A stretch of 50,269 nt of DNA from an uncultured Bacilli bacterium (GTDB lineage: Bacteria; Bacillota_I; Bacilli_A; RF39; UBA660), in the NCBI GenBank assembly GCA_947593955.1, contig CANQDV010000003.1:1-50269 (forward strand), in the 5' to 3' direction. The position numbers were made by a program, and so were the translations under genes. Shown one piece after another: positions 49,306 to 50,269 of this stretch. Each line of letters starts with the position of its first letter. The first letter of the stretch is position 1. The notes beneath the pieces were generated by a model that saw only the letters and a list, made by a program, of their open reading frames with translations, did no database searches and was not told the DNA's origin.

Positions 49306-49393
49306 ACTACATCAAAACTCCCTTACAATTGTGTATTATAATAAATGTCATTTTATTTTTCAACTATCTAGAAAAAATAAATCAAAAATCACA

Positions 49394-50269
49394 CTATTTT
49401 TTATAATATTGTAAGGTTACCTGACTAGGTGGTATATTACTTTCTATTGTAAAGTTATTAGTTCCTACTTTAGTTCCTATATTAGGTAAACTTATAGGTT
49501 CATATATTGATTTTTCTAATTCATATATTATTGTTAATGGTGTTTTTTTACTGGCTTGTTCTTCTAAATAACTTTTCCACTCATTTACATCCTTTACTTT
49601 GTTTGTTGTAATCATAAAAGGTTGAGTGCTATTGTAATATATACCATTTCCATCTCTATAATTACAATCGCCTTGACCCAAATAAGTAAATGGAAAATGG
49701 GTTGATAATTTGTTAGAATTCCTTTTATCTGTTTTTTCACCAACTAACTCTGCAAAAAACATTCTTGGAATAAAGCAATTTACTGATTTAGAATTTTCAG
49801 CTGCTGTCTTATAACAACCCCATTCCTCATCACCAGTGAACTCATACATTCCGACATTTCTTACTATTCTTTTATTTATAAAATCTATGTAATCACTACT
49901 ATTTCCTACTTTTCTTAATGGTTCATGTCCAGTTAAATCAATTGTTGTCTTATTGTTATTTAATAAATTTTCAATAGTAATTATATTATTTTCACCAAAT
50001 GACTGGATAGGTAGTGGGTTATCTGGTGCAGGTATTCCATTTTGAATACTATTTCCATATATTATATAATTATTTAAACTCCTTCCACTACTATTATCTA
50101 ATGTGATATTACTTTCTCCTGTTACTTGAGTTAAGACTGGTCCTTCTATATTTAAGTCTTCACTTGGTATATTTCCTCCTCCATCTTGTTCAAAGGTTGC
50201 ACTTAAAGTTAAATTATTCTTTAAATCTCCTGGTTGACTTGTCACTTCACTTGAATATCCTATCTCTAC
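49394..50269 (-). CDS. C-terminal part of a phage-tail/surface-type protein (partial, runs off window)
   Basis: IYGNSIQNGIPAPDNPLPIQSFGENN motif typical of Firmicute prophage tail-associated proteins; frame open to the window edge (VEIGYSSE-VTSQPGD). Confidence 0.65.
   Translation of the reverse strand, partial: VEIGYSSEVTSQPGDLKNNLTLSATFEQDGGGNIPSEDLNIEGPVLTQVTGESNITLDNSSGRSLNNYIIYGNSIQNGIPAPDNPLPIQSFGENNIITIENLLNNNKTTIDLTGHEPLRKVGNSSDYIDFINKRIVRNVGMYEFTGDEEWGCYKTAAENSKSVNCFIPRMFFAELVGEKTDKRNSNKLSTHFPFTYLGQGDCNYRDGNGIYYNSTQPFMITTNKVKDVNEWKSYLEEQASKKTPLTIIYELEKSIYEPISLPNIGTKVGTNNFTIESNIPPSQVTLQYYKK

Overview
Low-GC, mostly minus-strand chromosomal window, best explained as a host-associated, reduced-genome member of Bacilli (taxonomy is inference). 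Housekeeping genes: fmt, trmK, rpoD, dnaG, truB, miaB/ymcA, trxB, nrdD/nrdG, and rimP-nusA-ylxR-infB-rbfA. There are three tRNAs (Ile-GAU, Ser-GCU, Lys-CUU), a CotE spore-coat homologue and a MurL/MurD2-type pair for the L-Glu epimerisation route to peptidoglycan. The strongest novelty candidate is at 15.28-16.97 kb: a tandemly duplicated, unannotated type I toxin-antitoxin-like locus. It has two 29-30 aa hydrophobic peptides with strong SDs, a convergent antisense RNA gene for each copy, long-range inverted repeats, LexA-like boxes inside the toxin promoters, a third copy that keeps only the antisense RNA part, and an associated histidine-phosphatase gene. The second candidate is at 39-46.5 kb: an operon alternating two AMP-forming ligases with two paralogous membrane hybrid histidine-kinase-like proteins that lack the phosphoacceptor His. 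Its leader has a repeated promoter element and a terminator-like hairpin. Other notable items: an NrdD-like pseudoenzyme next to nrdG/nrdD, a C-terminal redoxin fusion on NrdD, a RimP reduced to its N-domain, and a ClpX-like ATPase with an unusual N-terminus. No CRISPR array, transposase or rRNA was seen.
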